45,079 nt of DNA from a virus. The stretch is from IMG/VR virus record IMGVR_UViG_3300008110_000492, positions 1-45,079 of that record. One strand, given 5' to 3'. The position numbers and the translations under genes were made by a program. Shown here one piece after another: positions 15,862 to 23,924 of the stretch. Each line of letters begins with the position of its first letter. The stretch's first letter is position 1. The notes beneath the pieces are model-generated. The model was not told the origin of the DNA. It saw only the letters and a program-made list of their open reading frames with translations, and did no database searches.

Positions 15862-18159
15862 ATGCCCTTTGGTGTAGGCGGATTCTCTAAATCAAAGGGC
15901 AGCCCTTTTAGTGGGAAGCTCGATAAGAAATTTTCTAGTCTCACAAAATTTAACGGAACAGATAAAAGAGCGGAAATTGAAAATCCGTTTGACCCGTCAC
16001 TTTCTCCAGATATTGAGAGTGAAGTGCGGTTTTACAACCATGATTCATTGTGGGCTCGCTGGCGGCGCGGTTACGAGCTTTATTCAATCACACAAAGTGC
16101 TTTGGGTTCAAGTGATGTTGAGCGGCCTGTTAGAGGCGACTATCGACTTTATTTCTCTTTTCAGCAATATCCAGGAGTTTTTGTTCCAGCACGTTTATTC
16201 ACCTATCCGTCAACAAATCAAGACATTGGAGAGCAACTTGTTGGTATGCGCGATACCAATTCGTTCACTTTCTATGATTATGGGCTTCCAATTCTTAGTG
16301 TACGTTATTTAGGCGTCGCAGCACAAGCAACATACGTTCAGAGCGGTACTACAATCACTGTTACCAGTCCTGATCATGGCCTGTTCCCAGGAGATGACGT
16401 TTATTTAGCATTTTTATCAGGCACTTCCGTAAACGATACGCTTACAATCACCGAAAGAACACAAAATACCTTCACGATCACTGCTGTAGCTTCGCTGACA
16501 ACAAGTGGAAACGTTGCTTATGCCATTTCGACAGCATTTACAGACACACGCTGGCGCTTTATTCGAGTTGCATTAAGGTTTTTACCTGCTGAAACAGCAT
16601 TATTGCCTGGTGAACGAATGACAGATCGTGTAATTGAGCGCGATCTAGGTATTACAGCTACTTACAGCCGTACAGGGTCAACTGTAACCATTACCTGCGC
16701 CGAAAATCACGGTCTTTCCACTGGCAATACAATTTATTTAGACATTGAGACAGGACTTGTTTCCTCTGGACGCTACGAAGTCACTGTTATTAGCGCGACC
16801 GTACTCGAAATTACAACAATTACGAGTGGCTCAACTTCAGGTGCTGCTACAGTCAGCCGTCTTCTCCGTGGATTCAATTATTTAGATTATGTTGGCTATA
16901 CCGTCACTGGATCGGACGCTACTACAAATGAATTAATTTTTCAAAGAGACGATAGTTACGCAGCAAAAACTACAGATGGAATTACAGCAACAGTTGTCCC
17001 TGCACACAGAGGATTTCAAGTCGGCAGGTATCTGACAACTGAATTACGTTGGCAGTGTTCTTGTGAAGATTTCAGTAAGCGAGATAATTACAACTTATAT
17101 AGTCAACTTAGGCAGCGTAGGTTCCCTCAGACACAACTAGCAAATTTAAAGCCAGGGCGCATCTTAAATCCTGATGGTACTTTTACAGAGACTCGCGATT
17201 CTCCCGGCGTTTTTCAAGATATTGGCTATACGACAATAAATAACTTTTACCAGCTGCCTGAATATGAAGATGTCGAGCGGTTTTCATTCCAAAACTTGCT
17301 TTACTACCAGATGCGCTGGTGTAAGCACATTTACGCTTCAATGTGGGCATTGATCCATGACGAAGGTGGCGGGACCATCTCAATTAACGCACGCTACGAA
17401 CAATCCGGGCCAAATATTACTGTTACTGCGCCTAATCACGGACTTTTGGCTAATAGGCGTATTCAGATCGACTTTACAAGCGGCAATGCAATTGAGGGAG
17501 AGTACACGATAACAAGTGTGCCATCTAAAGATACATTTACAATTGTCTATCCATTTGCCGATACAACATCAGGGTACTGCACGGTATCTAATTTAAAACC
17601 ACACGAATATGTAAACACTTGGTTGTTAGAACCTAGTGACCAACCTGTAGGAACTGGATTAGAAACGTTCTATAAAAATTTTGATCGTGAGAGTCAACGT
17701 TTGAAAGAAGTGACCGAGCGTTATGTTTTTGATTCGCAAAATTTAGGCTGGGCTGGAAGTCAAGTAGTTATCGGTGCGGGCAATAATCCAGAACAGGCTG
17801 CAAACTTTGGTCCAGCACTGACAACAATGGTCTTAACTGACAATATTCGACGCGATGGGGAAGGTAAATTAAGTCGGATAGGTATTGTAGCAAATAGTAC
17901 AAACCGTTTTACAGGTTTAGTCAATAAGTTATTTAATCTAGATCCTAAAATTATTCAGGGAGCTAAATTCGGTTTTCTTGATAAGCCGTTAAGTGAATAT
18001 ACTAGTGAATTTGAGTTTGGATTTGTTGACGGTGGGGAGTACCGTAACGGCGTTCCGCTCGAGAATGTAGATACACTTGTCCAAATCGAGGCAGAAACGT
18101 ACAGTCCTGTAACAGTCTTGGATACAATAGTCGATGCGAGCCTTTACATTAATAGTTAA
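15862..18159 (+). CDS. Large tail structural protein with three HGL-type beta inserts
   Basis: 765 residues. The core contains aromatic-rich stretches (LWARWRRGYELYSITQSA, about residues 54-71; SFQNLLYYQMRWCKHIYASM, about 475-494). Three copies of a roughly 68-residue beta domain are inserted near residues 156-223, 266-332 and 509-577. Each starts with a Tyr-x-x-Ser/Thr-Gly strand, has a HGL-x-x-G/N turn (DHGLFPGD, NHGLSTGN, NHGLLANR) and ends with TSG-type strands. A baseplate, tail-tube or tail-tip function fits. No enzymatic motif is seen. Confidence 0.7.
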   Translation: MPFGVGGFSKSKGSPFSGKLDKKFSSLTKFNGTDKRAEIENPFDPSLSPDIESEVRFYNHDSLWARWRRGYELYSITQSALGSSDVERPVRGDYRLYFSFQQYPGVFVPARLFTYPSTNQDIGEQLVGMRDTNSFTFYDYGLPILSVRYLGVAAQATYVQSGTTITVTSPDHGLFPGDDVYLAFLSGTSVNDTLTITERTQNTFTITAVASLTTSGNVAYAISTAFTDTRWRFIRVALRFLPAETALLPGERMTDRVIERDLGITATYSRTGSTVTITCAENHGLSTGNTIYLDIETGLVSSGRYEVTVISATVLEITTITSGSTSGAATVSRLLRGFNYLDYVGYTVTGSDATTNELIFQRDDSYAAKTTDGITATVVPAHRGFQVGRYLTTELRWQCSCEDFSKRDNYNLYSQLRQRRFPQTQLANLKPGRILNPDGTFTETRDSPGVFQDIGYTTINNFYQLPEYEDVERFSFQNLLYYQMRWCKHIYASMWALIHDEGGGTISINARYEQSGPNITVTAPNHGLLANRRIQIDFTSGNAIEGEYTITSVPSKDTFTIVYPFADTTSGYCTVSNLKPHEYVNTWLLEPSDQPVGTGLETFYKNFDRESQRLKEVTERYVFDSQNLGWAGSQVVIGAGNNPEQAANFGPALTTMVLTDNIRRDGEGKLSRIGIVANSTNRFTGLVNKLFNLDPKIIQGAKFGFLDKPLSEYTSEFEFGFVDGGEYRNGVPLENVDTLVQIEAETYSPVTVLDTIVDASLYINS

Positions 18160-18161
18160 CG

Positions 18162-18587
18162 ATGGCTGTTCAGATTCTTTCAAGACGTTCATCTATTGCC
18201 TTTGACAGGCCTTTTCCGATTCGCCTAGGTAATGCAGAACTAGCAATTAATTTCAATTCTGCTGATCCTGGCCTTTATTTTGCGGATAACGTAGCGGCAC
18301 CTTCCACAAATTTAATAAAAGTTGGGCCTACTTTTATCGGTGCTACAGCGCCCAATACTCCAGCTACTGGCTTTAGCTTATTCAGTAAAGGCGAATCTTG
18401 GCTAGATACATCAAGTACACACATTCAAAAACTGTATGATGGGAGTACGTGGCAAACGCCAAAAGCTGTTTCTTCTATTGGTGACGGTAAACCGGTTAAC
18501 CCTGTTGACGGGCAACTTCATTACGACAAACTAATTCCTGGACTTTTCATATACGACTTAACGACGGCTTCTTGGATTGCTACTTAA
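18162..18587 (+). CDS. Fibre/tail adaptor-like protein
   Basis: 141 residues, starting three bases after the large structural gene. LGNAELAINFNSADPGLYFA and LIKVGPTFIGATAPNTPATG, then GESWLDTSSTHIQKLYDG, are the pattern seen at the N-terminus of cyanophage fibre or tail-attachment proteins (a G-E-x-A-I-N / E-P-G-L-Y-F module followed by a W-L-D-T module). It probably mounts a fibre or is a short fibre itself. It ends exactly against the stop of the opposite-strand gene. Confidence 0.65.
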   Translation: MAVQILSRRSSIAFDRPFPIRLGNAELAINFNSADPGLYFADNVAAPSTNLIKVGPTFIGATAPNTPATGFSLFSKGESWLDTSSTHIQKLYDGSTWQTPKAVSSIGDGKPVNPVDGQLHYDKLIPGLFIYDLTTASWIAT

Positions 18588-18836
18588 TTAGCGGCCGTGA
18601 TTTAAGATGTGATCTAATATACGATCTAATTTTAAATGGACAGCTTGGACCTCGCGCAGAAAATCTTCCTTCAGTACATAGTTTTGTATTACACGGTCTT
18701 GCAAACTGTCAATCTCTCTTTCTAAATTGCCAAAACGTGTTTCTATCTTTTTATTGAAGTTTGACAACGCTCTCGAAAGGCCAGCAAAAGCGCCTGCGCT
18801 TCCGGATAATACAGCTACAATCAGTTCTGGAGTCAC
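18588..18836 (-). CDS. Small membrane/coiled-coil protein, holin-like candidate
   Basis: 82 residues, GTG start. One hydrophobic Gly/Ala segment at residues 4-20 (ELIVAVLSGSAGAFAGL) is followed by a coiled coil (IETRFGNLEREIDSLQDRV) and a helical tail (LREVQAVHLKLDRILDHIL). It resembles small cyanophage proteins of one membrane helix plus coiled coil, some of which are suspected holins or spanin-like proteins. It is alone on the minus strand inside the virion block, tail-to-tail with the previous gene. Confidence 0.6.
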   Translation of the reverse strand: MTPELIVAVLSGSAGAFAGLSRALSNFNKKIETRFGNLEREIDSLQDRVIQNYVLKEDFLREVQAVHLKLDRILDHILNHGR

Positions 18837-18840
18837 TGGC

Positions 18841-19109
18841 GCATTTTAACTTCTTCTTCTATTTTAAGGTAAAAAAGCACTACAATTCAAACTTGTTCTG
18901 TTTGATGCTGCTGAAATTAGTACACGCAGTAGGCACCTAACGCAGTAAGTGTGGGCAGTGGGACCCGGTCAGTCATCACGATGGCGAATTTGGTGGAACA
19001 GCCTAGGCTTTTTTAGGGCGAAGCACCTAATGGATAGGAAAAGTATGCAGTGCAGCCTAAAAATTCAGTGAGGGTTTAGGCGTAGAATATGTAAATAGTT
19101 AAAGCAGTT
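18841..19109 (+). other. Intergenic leader before the fibre gene, structured
   Basis: About 270 nt without a coding frame I can support. It holds the direct repeat GCACCTAA (twice), a 10-base palindrome AGCCTAGGCT followed by TTTTTT, and a 7-bp hairpin GCCTAAA / TTTAGGC roughly 30 nt before the fibre ATG. It must also hold the promoter for the minus-strand gene ending the previous block. It could be a structured 5' untranslated region or a small RNA. No tRNA fold was found. Confidence 0.45.
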
Positions 19110-21455
19110 ATGGCTACACAAGTACAGTTTCGCCGTGGTACTACAGCTGACATCTCCACATTTATAGGTGCTGATGGAGAAGTTGTTGTTGACACTACAA
19201 AAAAAACTTGCGTTGTTCATGACGGTGTTAAGATAGCTGGTTATCCACTGCTGCGTGAAGATGGGTCTAACAGCGCTCTGAATGTGGGTAGTCTATCCAG
19301 CTGCGCGTTAAAATTTATTAATGATCCAAATACCGGCATCATTAGCCCCGGAGCAGATCAGATTGCGTTAGTTACAGGAGGAGCTTCTCGGCTTAGTGTT
19401 GATTCTTCGGGTTCTGTAACAATCCCTGGCAACTTGCTGGTCGCTGGCGCTTTTACTGGTACCATTACTTTGGATAATGGTAGTGCTGCAGTTCCAGCGC
19501 TCCGTTTTACTAATGATCCAGACACAGGAATATACTTAGCCGGTACAAACGAAGTAGCCATCAGCACTGGCGGCACGCAACGGCTGACTACAACCACAAC
19601 AGAAGTCACATCAACGTTACCTGTACTTCATCCGCTTGGAGCCGCAGCTACTCCAAGTCTTACTTTTACCGGCGATACAAACACCGGCGTCTACTCCCCC
19701 GGTGCAGACCAGTTAGCTATCTCTACGGCAGCGACCGAGCGCGCGCGGTTCGACGAGTCAGGCAGGTTGCTGGTCGGAACATCTAGCGCCATTGCCGCCG
19801 CGCCTTTACTGCAGATTGAACAAATCGCAGGTGCTGAAATTGTACTGGGGCGCCAAGATACTTCTGTCGTTGCTGATGACCTCATTGGCAGTATCAGTTT
19901 TTGGGGCCGTGACACGTCTGGGGTTGCTTACACCGAGCAAGGGTCGGTTAAGTGTTTTGCAGATGGCACTCACGATCCCGGTACGAATCCAACAAGGCTA
20001 GTGTTTTCTACCACCGCTGACGGAGCCGCAAGTCCGACGGAGCGGATGCGCATCGATAGCGCAGGTCAAATCGAAGCAGGTTCTCTTGGTACCGCCGCAG
20101 CACCTGTTTGGTCTTTCCTTGCTGATCCCAACACCGGCATTTACGCCCCTGGCGCAGACCAAGTAGCCATCAGCACTGGCGGCACACAACGGCTGACTAC
20201 AACCACAACAGAAGTCACATCAACGTTACCTGTACTTCATCCGCTTGGAGCCGCAGCTACTCCAAGTCTTACTTTTACAGGCGATACAAACACCGGCCTG
20301 TACTCCCCCGGCGCAGACCAAGTAGCCATCTCGACTAATGGCACTGGGCGGTTGTTTGTTGATGCGAGTGGGAATGTTGGAGTAGGATCAGTATCTACAT
20401 CCTCATTCCAGTCTGCATCGTCTACAGTATTGTCTTTAAGAGATACTGCCAGTAGCAATATTGCTTCATTGAAAGTACTCGGTGGCGCAGGCGCAGGCGC
20501 TATTGCAGAGTACGGAGCAACAAACGGCATTGGTTTTTGTGGCACTAGCGGCGCTCACGACTTTGTTTTTTATACAAACTCCAGCGAGCGGATGCGCCTG
20601 GACTCCAGTGGCCGCTTGGGGCTGGGGACTTCTGCGCCTGGAGCAGTATTAGAGTCCAAGACGGCAAACGTACAATCGGGCGATGCGGCGTACGCCAAAA
20701 AGGCCGTCATAACTAACATTCCTTATTCAACCAGCAACGTCACTTCTTCGGCGTTAGCAATTTACGACGGAACTATTCATGCCGCAGACATTGGCTATTC
20801 CTACGATGGCACTGGTTATTATTTAACGTTCGGCACTAACGACAACACGATTGGCGCTCCGATTGAAAGTCTGCGTATTGACCGCTCAGGGCGAGTAGGG
20901 GTGGGCACTGCGAGCCCTGGGACTGCACTTGATGTAAATGGTGTTATTACATCGAGGAGTGATTCATTTGCTGCTGTTCGTTTTAGAAGTTCTACCGGTA
21001 CTGACAAAGCTTTCTTGAGCTACGAAGATGGAAGCACATCCGTATTCCTAAACAACTATGGATCTGGTCCCATTGTTTTCAAAACTGCCGATGCTGAACG
21101 CGTCCGCATCGACAGCTCAGGGCGTGTAGGCATAGGGACCAGTAGCCCACAGGCTCTTCTTGATATTACAGATACAGGTAATCAACCCAAGCTGCGGCTA
21201 AGTACTAACACAGCTTCAAATTTTCTTGAAATTAGCCGATCCTCCAGTACAGGTCATTACACTTTTGCGTCCGAAGAAAATGGATCCAGCATTATTTTTG
21301 CCACTGATCCCGATGGGACAGGTGCACAAAACAGGGTCACGATAGATCGCTACGGGAAAGTAGGGATTGGCAACAATTCTTGGCTCAACGGCAAACACAA
21401 ACATCAAGATGGGCGGGAACATGACTGTTTCTGCCGGTGGAGTTCTTGGTTTTAA
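19110..21455 (+). CDS. Tail fibre, N-terminal part (frame breaks near 21.37 kb)
   Basis: 781 residues, of which roughly the first 755 look genuine. The N-terminus (VQFRRGTTADISTFIGADGE) matches fibre or appendage proteins that begin with a Gln-Phe-Arg-Arg-Gly-Thr strand. The rest is built from repeats of FTNDPDTGIYLAGTNEVAIS and MRIDSSGRVGIGT types, the usual shaft units of phage fibres with a self-cleaving chaperone. The last residues after KVGIG turn into basic, His/Trp-rich sequence unlike the shaft, which marks a frame change. The natural continuation is in the next reading frame (21367-22320). Confidence 0.8.
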   Translation: MATQVQFRRGTTADISTFIGADGEVVVDTTKKTCVVHDGVKIAGYPLLREDGSNSALNVGSLSSCALKFINDPNTGIISPGADQIALVTGGASRLSVDSSGSVTIPGNLLVAGAFTGTITLDNGSAAVPALRFTNDPDTGIYLAGTNEVAISTGGTQRLTTTTTEVTSTLPVLHPLGAAATPSLTFTGDTNTGVYSPGADQLAISTAATERARFDESGRLLVGTSSAIAAAPLLQIEQIAGAEIVLGRQDTSVVADDLIGSISFWGRDTSGVAYTEQGSVKCFADGTHDPGTNPTRLVFSTTADGAASPTERMRIDSAGQIEAGSLGTAAAPVWSFLADPNTGIYAPGADQVAISTGGTQRLTTTTTEVTSTLPVLHPLGAAATPSLTFTGDTNTGLYSPGADQVAISTNGTGRLFVDASGNVGVGSVSTSSFQSASSTVLSLRDTASSNIASLKVLGGAGAGAIAEYGATNGIGFCGTSGAHDFVFYTNSSERMRLDSSGRLGLGTSAPGAVLESKTANVQSGDAAYAKKAVITNIPYSTSNVTSSALAIYDGTIHAADIGYSYDGTGYYLTFGTNDNTIGAPIESLRIDRSGRVGVGTASPGTALDVNGVITSRSDSFAAVRFRSSTGTDKAFLSYEDGSTSVFLNNYGSGPIVFKTADAERVRIDSSGRVGIGTSSPQALLDITDTGNQPKLRLSTNTASNFLEISRSSSTGHYTFASEENGSSIIFATDPDGTGAQNRVTIDRYGKVGIGNNSWLNGKHKHQDGREHDCFCRWSSWF
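19552..19711 (+). repeat. 160-nt direct repeat, copy 1 (in fibre gene)
   Basis: Nearly identical to 20161-20320, with about six mismatches. The two copies are 609 nt apart, a multiple of three, so recombination between them would delete or duplicate 203 residues in frame. Confidence 0.85.
20161..20320 (+). repeat. 160-nt direct repeat, copy 2 (in fibre gene)
   Basis: Second copy of the repeat at 19552-19711. Both encode the EVAIS/QVAIS-TGGTQRLTTTTTEVTS unit and the following FTGDTNTG unit of the fibre shaft. Confidence 0.85.
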
Positions 21456-22320
21456 TACAAACGGCTCCGAACGTGCCCGCATTGACAGCTCGGGACGCCT
21501 GTTAGTTGGCACGTCTACGAGCCCCACGGTTGGCGATGCTCAGTACGGCTTGCTGAGAACCCAGGGCAACACAAGTACTAGCTCAGGATTTGGTCTTCTT
21601 TCTATTGCAAGAGGACTTGCCCCAGCATCAATTACTTCTGGCGCGGAAATTGGATACATCCATTTTACTGCCAATGATGGATCTCCATTTGCAAGGATCG
21701 AGTGCAGTGCTGATGCAAACGCTGGAGTAAATGACTACCCAGGCCGCCTAGTGTTCTCCACTACCGCCGACGGAGCGAGCAGCCCGACGGAGCGGATGAG
21801 GATTGAATCAACTGGGCGTACTGGTACTTATGCTTCAGCAGCGGACGGTTTTCAAGTCAGCTCTAATGCTGCCGCTGGCACTACCTACGCCAACTTTGTT
21901 GGCAGATTTGATGGTGGGGCACCGTTTGGTGGAACTATTTCGGTTACAATCTGGAATAACGGCAACATCCAGAATACCAATAATTCTTACACAGCTATTT
22001 CCGACATTAAACTGAAGGAGAACATTGTCAATGCCAACTCTCAGTGGGATGACATCAAAGCTCTTCAGGTCCGCAACTACAATCTCAAAGAAGGCCAAAC
22101 CCACCGGCAAATCGGCCTAATCGCCCAAGAGGTTGAGCCAATTAGCCCTGGATTGGTTTACGAATCCCCTGACCGCGACCCCGAAGGCAACGACCTTGGC
22201 ACCGTCACCAAGAGCGTCAACTACTCCGTGCTCTACATGAAGGCTGTCAAGGCGCTGCAGGAAGCAATGGATCGCATCGAAGTTCTAGAGCAGCGTCTCA
22301 CGGATGCTGGTATCGCCTAG
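21367..22320 (+). CDS. Tail fibre C-terminal part with S74 intramolecular chaperone
   Basis: 317 residues, opening at a TTG inside the end of the upstream fibre frame. It continues the same shaft repeats (SERARIDSSGRLLVGTS). From about residue 205 it has an intramolecular chaperone/peptidase S74 domain: SDIKLKENIVNANSQWDDIK, then RQIGLIAQEVEPISPGLV, and a final coiled coil (MKAVKALQEAMDRIEVLEQR). These domains trimerise the fibre and cut themselves off at the Ser-Asp start. There is no ribosome binding site before the TTG. I read it as the second half of one fibre of about 1070 residues. Confidence 0.8.
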   Translation: MATILGSTANTNIKMGGNMTVSAGGVLGFNTNGSERARIDSSGRLLVGTSTSPTVGDAQYGLLRTQGNTSTSSGFGLLSIARGLAPASITSGAEIGYIHFTANDGSPFARIECSADANAGVNDYPGRLVFSTTADGASSPTERMRIESTGRTGTYASAADGFQVSSNAAAGTTYANFVGRFDGGAPFGGTISVTIWNNGNIQNTNNSYTAISDIKLKENIVNANSQWDDIKALQVRNYNLKEGQTHRQIGLIAQEVEPISPGLVYESPDRDPEGNDLGTVTKSVNYSVLYMKAVKALQEAMDRIEVLEQRLTDAGIA

Positions 22321-22389
22321 AGCGTTTAGCCCTACTCACTAGACCATTTTGTTGATGTCACCAATATGGTCTGATCGCCCGCGTCAAGC

Positions 22390-22449
22390 GTATAGTGGTT
22401 GGGCAGCGAGTTTGCACCTCCTGCCCCTGGCCACGATCCCCTAGAGACC
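22390..22449 (+). promoter_or_regulatory. Repeated 60-nt leader, copy 1
   Basis: Runs from GTATAGTGG to GAGACC, directly against the ATG at 22450. It contains a -10-like TATAGT, a 6-bp hairpin GGGCAG / CTGCCC, then TGGCCAC and TCCCCTAGAGACC. The same arrangement at the same distance from an ATG recurs at 23425-23484. The GGAGACC/AGAGACC end probably serves as ribosome binding site. Confidence 0.65.
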
Positions 22450-22608
22450 ATGACCCTAAAAGATTACAAGCTTGAGCTGCTCGCAGCAATCGAAAGCAGC
22501 AAAGATAAAGACGCCCTCACTGTGACTCGTGAGTTCATGGCGCAAAAGGCATTGGATGATCTATACGAAAACAATGCCGAGGGCATGAAGCGCCTCGCTG
22601 ACTCGTAA
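22450..22608 (+). CDS. Small hypothetical protein behind leader copy 1
   Basis: 52 residues from ATG 22450, chosen because the conserved leader ends exactly there; a TTG upstream would put the leader inside the gene. Helical and charged (MTLKDYKLELLAAIESSKDK, then ALDDLYENNAEGMKRLADS). No family recognised. Confidence 0.6.
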   Translation: MTLKDYKLELLAAIESSKDKDALTVTREFMAQKALDDLYENNAEGMKRLADS

Positions 22609-22627
22609 CCATTACCACTAATCACCC

Positions 22628-22990
22628 ATGACACAACAACAACAACATCCCATCACCCCGCCGCCGGAGCTAGTGCAAGAGTGGGGACACGACGCCAACT
22701 TGTCAGGTGTGCCTTACAAAGATGAAACTGGGTATTGGGCATACGAACTACACATTGCCACCCGCGCCGCCCAGTGGGGCGCAGACCAAGAGCTGGAGGC
22801 GTGCTATGCGCTGATGGAACTGTCGGACAGCAATGCACGCGATTTCCTGCAGTCCGCTCGCCGCCCCAAGCCGCCGAGCTTGAAGCAGCAGGCGCTGGAG
22901 GCATTACAAGCACTGCAACAGCGGACCACAGACCCCGGCATCGTCGAACCACTTCGCCGCGCCCTTGAACAACTCCCCGATCACGAGTAG
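22628..22990 (+). CDS. Cyanobacterial/cyanophage small protein, PPPELV type
   Basis: 120 residues. TPPPELVQEWGHDANLSG, then AAQWGADQELEACYALMEL and RRPKPPSLKQQALEALQALQ. I recall this mosaic (PPPELV ... AAQWGADQELEAC ... RRPKPPSLK) in many marine Synechococcus genomes and cyanophages. Function unknown. The higher GC and Cyanobacteria-like codons suggest exchange with the host. Confidence 0.7.
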   Translation: MTQQQQHPITPPPELVQEWGHDANLSGVPYKDETGYWAYELHIATRAAQWGADQELEACYALMELSDSNARDFLQSARRPKPPSLKQQALEALQALQQRTTDPGIVEPLRRALEQLPDHE

Positions 22991-23004
22991 TCGCTTCCAC
23001 TTTT

Positions 23005-23226
23005 ATGTCTGAACTTTCACCTACTGCACAAGCTGTGCTGGATGCCTTTACTGAGGACAATTCTTTGCATGACTGGAAACACAATCATTACAACATTGAA
23101 GCTTTAGCCGCCGCCCTGCGTGCCGCTGCGGATCAGTTAACTCCGTACACAGTTTCAGAAATGACAGGCGCTGCTTTTGCAAGGAACAAACTTCTTGACA
23201 TTGCTTACGAGCTTGAAGCCCAGTAG
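23005..23226 (+). CDS. Cyanobacterial/cyanophage small helical protein
   Basis: 73 residues. LSPTAQAVLDAFTEDN and IEALAAALRAAADQLTP, with a C-terminal helix ending AYELEAQ. Short proteins of this pattern recur in marine Synechococcus and their phages beside the PPPELV type. Function unknown. A terminator follows 16 nt after the stop. Confidence 0.65.
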   Translation: MSELSPTAQAVLDAFTEDNSLHDWKHNHYNIEALAAALRAAADQLTPYTVSEMTGAAFARNKLLDIAYELEAQ

Positions 23227-23242
23227 TCACCTTCGTTAAGAG

Positions 23243-23276
23243 GCGTGGCTTTTGCTAACACAAACCACGCTTTTTG
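23243..23276 (+). terminator. Rho-independent terminator
   Basis: Stem GCGTGG / CCACGC, extended inward by TTTG / CAAA around a single bulged C, followed by TTTTTG. It ends the small-gene transcript. Confidence 0.85.
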
Positions 23277-23355
23277 TTAATAAAGGCGGCTATTGTTAAC
23301 ACAACACCCCCTAAGCCTCTCAACGATGCTCAAACCTGGGGGTCACTATTTCCCA

Positions 23356-23388
23356 TTAAAAAGCGGCAGGATGTCACCCCAGCCGCTT
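23356..23388 (-). terminator. Terminator-like hairpin facing the minus strand
   Basis: Stem AAGCGGC / GCCGCTT. Read on the minus strand it is followed by TTTTTAAT. No minus-strand gene ends here, so it may guard against read-through from the tRNA/HNH cluster, or act as a structured element in the plus-strand leader. Confidence 0.45.
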
Positions 23389-23424
23389 GCTGCTTTCTGG
23401 TCAGCCGCAGCACTCTAGCACATG

Positions 23425-23484
23425 GTATGGTGGGTGGGCAGGCGTGCGTCAACACCCTGCCCTGGCCACAGTTCCCTGGAGACC
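23425..23484 (+). promoter_or_regulatory. Repeated 60-nt leader, copy 2
   Basis: GTATGGTGG to GAGACC, against the ATG at 23485. It shares with copy 1 the TATRGT box, the GGGCAG / CTGCCC hairpin, the TGGCCAC block and the final GAGACC, while the hairpin loop differs. Retention of the stem with a changed loop supports a functional RNA structure. Confidence 0.65.
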
Positions 23485-23664
23485 ATGCCTCAACAAGATT
23501 ACACGACACCTTCTGACGCAGAACTAAAGACATTCGCCTGTGAATGGTGGAAAAAGTTTGGCTTTGTAAAAGATAAAGCTACATGCACTTGGGCGATTGA
23601 AGAAATCGACCCAGAACACTTTGTTGATTTTTCTCGTGATCTTCTTGCCCGCTGGGGTAAGTAG
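23485..23664 (+). CDS. Small hypothetical protein behind leader copy 2
   Basis: 59 residues from ATG 23485. MPQQDYTTPSDAELKTFACE, WWKKFGFVKDKATCTWAIEE and a short tail. The Trp-Trp-Lys-Lys helix is distinctive. Not clearly homologous to the protein behind leader copy 1. Function unknown. Confidence 0.6.
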   Translation: MPQQDYTTPSDAELKTFACEWWKKFGFVKDKATCTWAIEEIDPEHFVDFSRDLLARWGK

Positions 23665-23669
23665 TTATT

Positions 23670-23852
23670 ATGAACGCCGAAAACAAACGCTTTATTAAGC
23701 AGTTCGTAATGGGTCGCCTCTGGAGCGACACCGACAAACTTCGTCTTGATCTCAGCAACTACGCCATTACCCGTGGCATCAACGAACTCGAAGCCATGGA
23801 AGAGTACGAGTATCAAGTGGAACGCATCCAAAAGATGCTTGCCTGTTACTAA
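23670..23852 (+). CDS. Small hypothetical helical protein
   Basis: 60 residues, starting five bases after the previous stop. All-helical and charged (NKRFIKQFVMGRLWSDTDKL; ELEAMEEYEYQVERIQKML). No family recognised. Confidence 0.6.
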   Translation: MNAENKRFIKQFVMGRLWSDTDKLRLDLSNYAITRGINELEAMEEYEYQVERIQKMLACY

Positions 23853-23859
23853 GTAATCA

Positions 23860-23888
23860 TTGCTAATCAACTTGCAGACACCTATAAT
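23860..23888 (+). promoter_or_regulatory. Sigma-70 promoter of the lysis cassette
   Basis: TTGCTA, a 17-nt spacer, then a perfect TATAAT. Transcription would start near 23895, about 30 nt before the holin-like gene. It is the best host-type promoter in the left half of the window. Confidence 0.7.
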
Positions 23889-23924
23889 TTACTAACACTG
23901 GCAACTATCGCCAATTAACTAATT

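Noticed and set aside
18841-19109. Possible tRNA or tmRNA in the leader before the fibre gene
   Set aside because: GGTGGAA looked like a leucine D arm, but no acceptor pairing, anticodon arm or TTCRA arm could be built on either strand.
22341-22372. Terminator after the fibre gene (AGACCAT / ATGGTCT)
   Set aside because: Stem of only 7 bp with a large loop and no T-run. It may be a hairpin but does not qualify as a terminator.
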